The translations under genes were made by a program, and so were the position numbers. The notes under the pieces are model-generated. The model had not been told where the DNA came from. It made no database searches and saw nothing but the letters and a program-made list of their open reading frames with translations. This document shows, piece by piece, positions 55,219 through 64,000 of a DNA stretch of 64,000 nt. The stretch is from contig NC_084599.1 of assembly GCF_033807715.1 (NCBI RefSeq), forward strand, positions 13,986,625 to 14,050,624. The letters are read 5' to 3'. How positions within the stretch are numbered: position 1 is the stretch's first letter; each line of letters opens with the position of its first letter. The stretch comes from Cololabis saira. Taxonomy: Eukaryota; Chordata; Actinopteri; Beloniformes; Belonidae.

Positions 55219-56225
55219 GCTTGAGGATGACTGGCTGAAGCATAAAAAGACACGTTAACAGTCCTTGATGATGGAGGGTTACGTGCTGTTAAAGGACGAG
55301 CAGGGATGGCAGCTCTTAAGTAAATGCACAGAGAGAAAGGTGTCCAAAAGGTCATTCTTTCAGCTGAAAGTGTTTTGAATGATGAAGTTAGTTGCCAGGC
55401 TGATGATGCATCTTGCGATAAAGCAACGCTGTTTAACATGTGTAATATTTATTTCAGTATTAAAACTCCTGTAGGTTAGCATGCAAAGTTTAACGACCAG
55501 TTCCAAAAACTTTCTAGCACTCTGATTTATCAGACCACAGAAAGGTTTTTTTTGTTTTTTTTTTAACTTTTACCTCAGTTAACCTTTTCCCAGGTAAGTG
55601 GGCAGTATTTTTGTACATCGCAGTGCAAAAACTCCTTGACTTGTTCAAAGACTCGTTCTGTTAAGGCTATAGGGATGTCTCTTTGAGATAAAAACAGAAA
55701 GGTACTTGACTCTTAAACCTAATTGAATGAAATCCTTGCTAAATCTTTGCACACATCTATGTGGGACAGTATTTTTATTAATCTAGCTCCTCTTGCCCTC
55801 AACTGTTTTAGGCTATTTTTAAAAATGAATATGTTATTTATTTTTAGTTTTAACCTCCTAAGACCTGCTGTGCAAATATGTGGACGTCACATGTTGAGTT
55901 GTCTGTATCATTATATTTCATTTCTAAAGACCCAAAGCAACGAGAAGAAAAAAATGTACCTGGTCTTTGGAGGTTCAAACACTTTTTAACCACACAGTTT
56001 AGATAATTTTCAGAGGATTCCCCTTTTTCTTCTTTTTTTCCTCATATAAATACATTTGTATGCGGGGCAGACTTCAGCTGAGCTGCAGAACTGGGCCATC
56101 CTCTACCCTTGGGGAGGTTTGGGGTGGTAACAATCAATCAGTTTTTTCCACCCGTGTTAATGACAGTTCAACTGTCCTGAATTCTTCCTCTTGTCTGTTC
56201 TGTCATCCCCACACCCACCGTGCAG
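55219..56225. other. Sequence between the last intergenic transposon and the visible fam20b exon
   Basis: No coding frame is supported. If 56226 is a splice acceptor, this is the end of a 5' UTR intron of fam20b and the first non-coding exon lies somewhere upstream. Confidence 0.4.
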
Positions 56226-56418
56226 GTGACGGCTTGTTTATCCACATCGTAGCTCCAGGCTGAAGTCGCCGAGCACCCCTGTCGTCCCAAAGAGTTTTGT
56301 TCCTGAGGTGCAGGAGGCGTTGAGCTGCAGGGGCCATGCATCACGGGTGAGGGGGATTCGCTGCAGGGGACACACACAACAACGGGTGAGGAGGGGATCG
56401 GGGCCGGTCAGTGTGGAG
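56226..56418 (+). other. fam20b: fam20b 5' UTR in the first coding exon (boundary inferred)
   Basis: A good acceptor (CCCACACCCACCGTGCAG) ends at 56225. The 5' UTR contains a four-codon upstream ORF, ATG CAT CAC GGG TGA, at 56336-56350. It also holds two imperfect tandem copies (about 56324-56355 and 56360-56396) of a GCTGCAGGGG...ACGGGTGAGG unit, each with potential AG acceptor and GTGAGG donor. Confidence 0.45.
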
Positions 56419-62612
<6,194 letters not shown>

Positions 62613-64000
62613 GTGAGTATTGAGCATGCAGTGACTGCAAAACCATTTTTTTTCTTTGTTTTTGCTCTTCTGAGGTTTATTTTGAAGGCTGCATATGTTG
62701 CCTTGTTGATATTGTATGTCAAAAGCCTTACCGAAGTGACACTCCATCTACTCCTGTGTTCTTTATGACACTTCCTAACAGATCAGGATAAAATCTGTAA
62801 CTTGTTTTGTTAATAAAGGCTGTGCTGCCTGTAAATGTTGACGTAAAGAAAATAAGGTCCGACTCAAAGTTGATCACATTTTTTGGAAAGCTTAGTTGAA
62901 GTTCACTCGCTACATCCTGACCTGTAACATCCTGTCTTACTACATGTAGAAAGCTTAAAGATCTCAAAAAGCAACACATGATGCTATGATCTATATAAAT
63001 TTAAGAACAGATGACCAAGTCAATAACATCTGTCAGTCTGGAAAAGGTTACAGAGCCATTTCAGAGGTTTTGGGACTCCAGGGAACCACCAATATCCACA
63101 AGTGGAGAAAACATGGAACAGTGGTGAACCTCCCAACGAGAGTATTTAGTCATTATTTTTAAAACACATCAATATTGAAAAGTCAGAAAATCAAAGCTCA
63201 GCTCAAAAGGAAAACCAGTGAGTTCATTACTATTGCAACAACACGTCATCAGTAGGATAAAACTAACCTGTTTCACACGACAATCTCTCTGGTGGATCTG
63301 GTTCTGTCTGGGGGGGTTCTGGTTGTACTGCGGTCATTCCTACACTCCCCATAGGAATTAATAGGTTTTGCCAGAGCTCAGAGAGAGAGAGGTGGGCTCC
63401 CCAGCTCTCTGTAAGTCTTAAACAGGGATCTGCACAAAAGATCATTGTGTTTTATTTGAAAAGGTAAAATGTGGCCAGACACCGTAAAAACATGTCTGTC
63501 TGTTTTCATAATTTCTCATGATGAGTCCCCCACGTCAGTTCAATGAAGTTTGGAGTAGAGAAAGGCGAGGCATGGGCTGTGGCGTATGTGTTTCTGGGTG
63601 GCTCTATGTTGCCTCCATGATTTAGGGCATGGCTGTGTGGGTTGCTGTGGGTTATTTGGGAGGAAAAAGGGAAAAGACACCAAGAATCAATTGTGAGGTT
63701 GGCTAATTGTGGCAAAACTGCGATAGAGAGTCGTATCCTGGCTCCCCTTCCCTCTAGGGGAGAGGGGAGATGGTGGCAGACAAATGTAGTTTCTATGTAT
63801 TTTTGTCTGTGTTCACATCTATACGTGTGTGTATGGACGTCTTGTACCCAGAATGCCGCATCCAAAGATGTTCTGAGATGACTGTGATTAAACCTGCACT
63901 TTTTCATGAGCCATATTTGATTTTCTTGACAGTGAGGAAAAAGAATAAGAACATTGATTATAATGAATGAAAATTAAACAGAGTACGGCATTCAAATCAG
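62613..64000. other. fam20b intron 5, 5' part, to the window end
   Basis: No further exon or complete repeat was recognised in 1.4 kb of AT-rich intron. Confidence 0.6.

Noticed and set aside
62613..64000. The next fam20b exon
   Set aside because: No in-phase conserved sequence with splice sites was found; the open frames here are unrelated.

Overview
This is vertebrate nuclear DNA, almost certainly from a teleost fish. It carries three intron-rich protein genes with canonical GT-AG junctions, AT-rich introns, long microsatellites, and a dense load of hAT, Tc1/mariner, L2 and tRNA-SINE repeats of the kind common in ray-finned fish. The species cannot be named from the sequence. There is no bacterial operon, CRISPR array or rRNA.

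Layout. (1) Positions 1-9269 lie in an upstream intron of ralgps2 and hold an hAT-type element and an L2 LINE with a SINE and a MITE inserted in it. (2) ralgps2 runs on the + strand from 9270 to 40918. Sixteen coding exons give the last 512 residues of the Ral guanine nucleotide exchange factor: RasGEF domain, proline-rich linker, PH domain and stop. The N-terminal exon(s) are outside the window. (3) Inside ralgps2, in the 19.4-kb intron 14351-33704, the complete angptl1 coding region lies on the - strand (22418 down to 18407; five coding exons; 487 residues). The human genome has the same nesting (ANGPTL1 in RALGPS2, and the paralogous ANGPTL2 in RALGPS1). (4) After a 3' UTR of about 3.6 kb comes a repeat-packed intergenic stretch, 44.8-55.2 kb. 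(5) fam20b starts at 56419 on the + strand. Its first five coding exons (about 249 residues) are present and the kinase C-terminal half continues past the window. The order ralgps2 (with angptl1) - fam20b matches human 1q25.2, which supports calling these genes ralgps2 and angptl1 rather than the ralgps1/angptl2 pair.

The three genes do not form one pathway. Ralgps2 is a cytosolic or membrane-associated Ral activator, Angptl1 a secreted coiled-coil plus fibrinogen-domain protein, and Fam20b a Golgi xylose kinase of proteoglycan linker synthesis. Their grouping is conserved synteny.

The most unusual content is repeat architecture: a 3.5-kb Tc1 remnant holding at least five further insertions in nested layers, with target-site duplications still readable; a CpG-rich palindromic module found five times, four of them inside other transposons; an inverted duplication that preserves the empty-site sequence of a neighbouring insertion; and a 499-bp fam20b intron that is about 82% one foldback element next to a weak 5' splice site. 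I found no convincing new multi-gene system.
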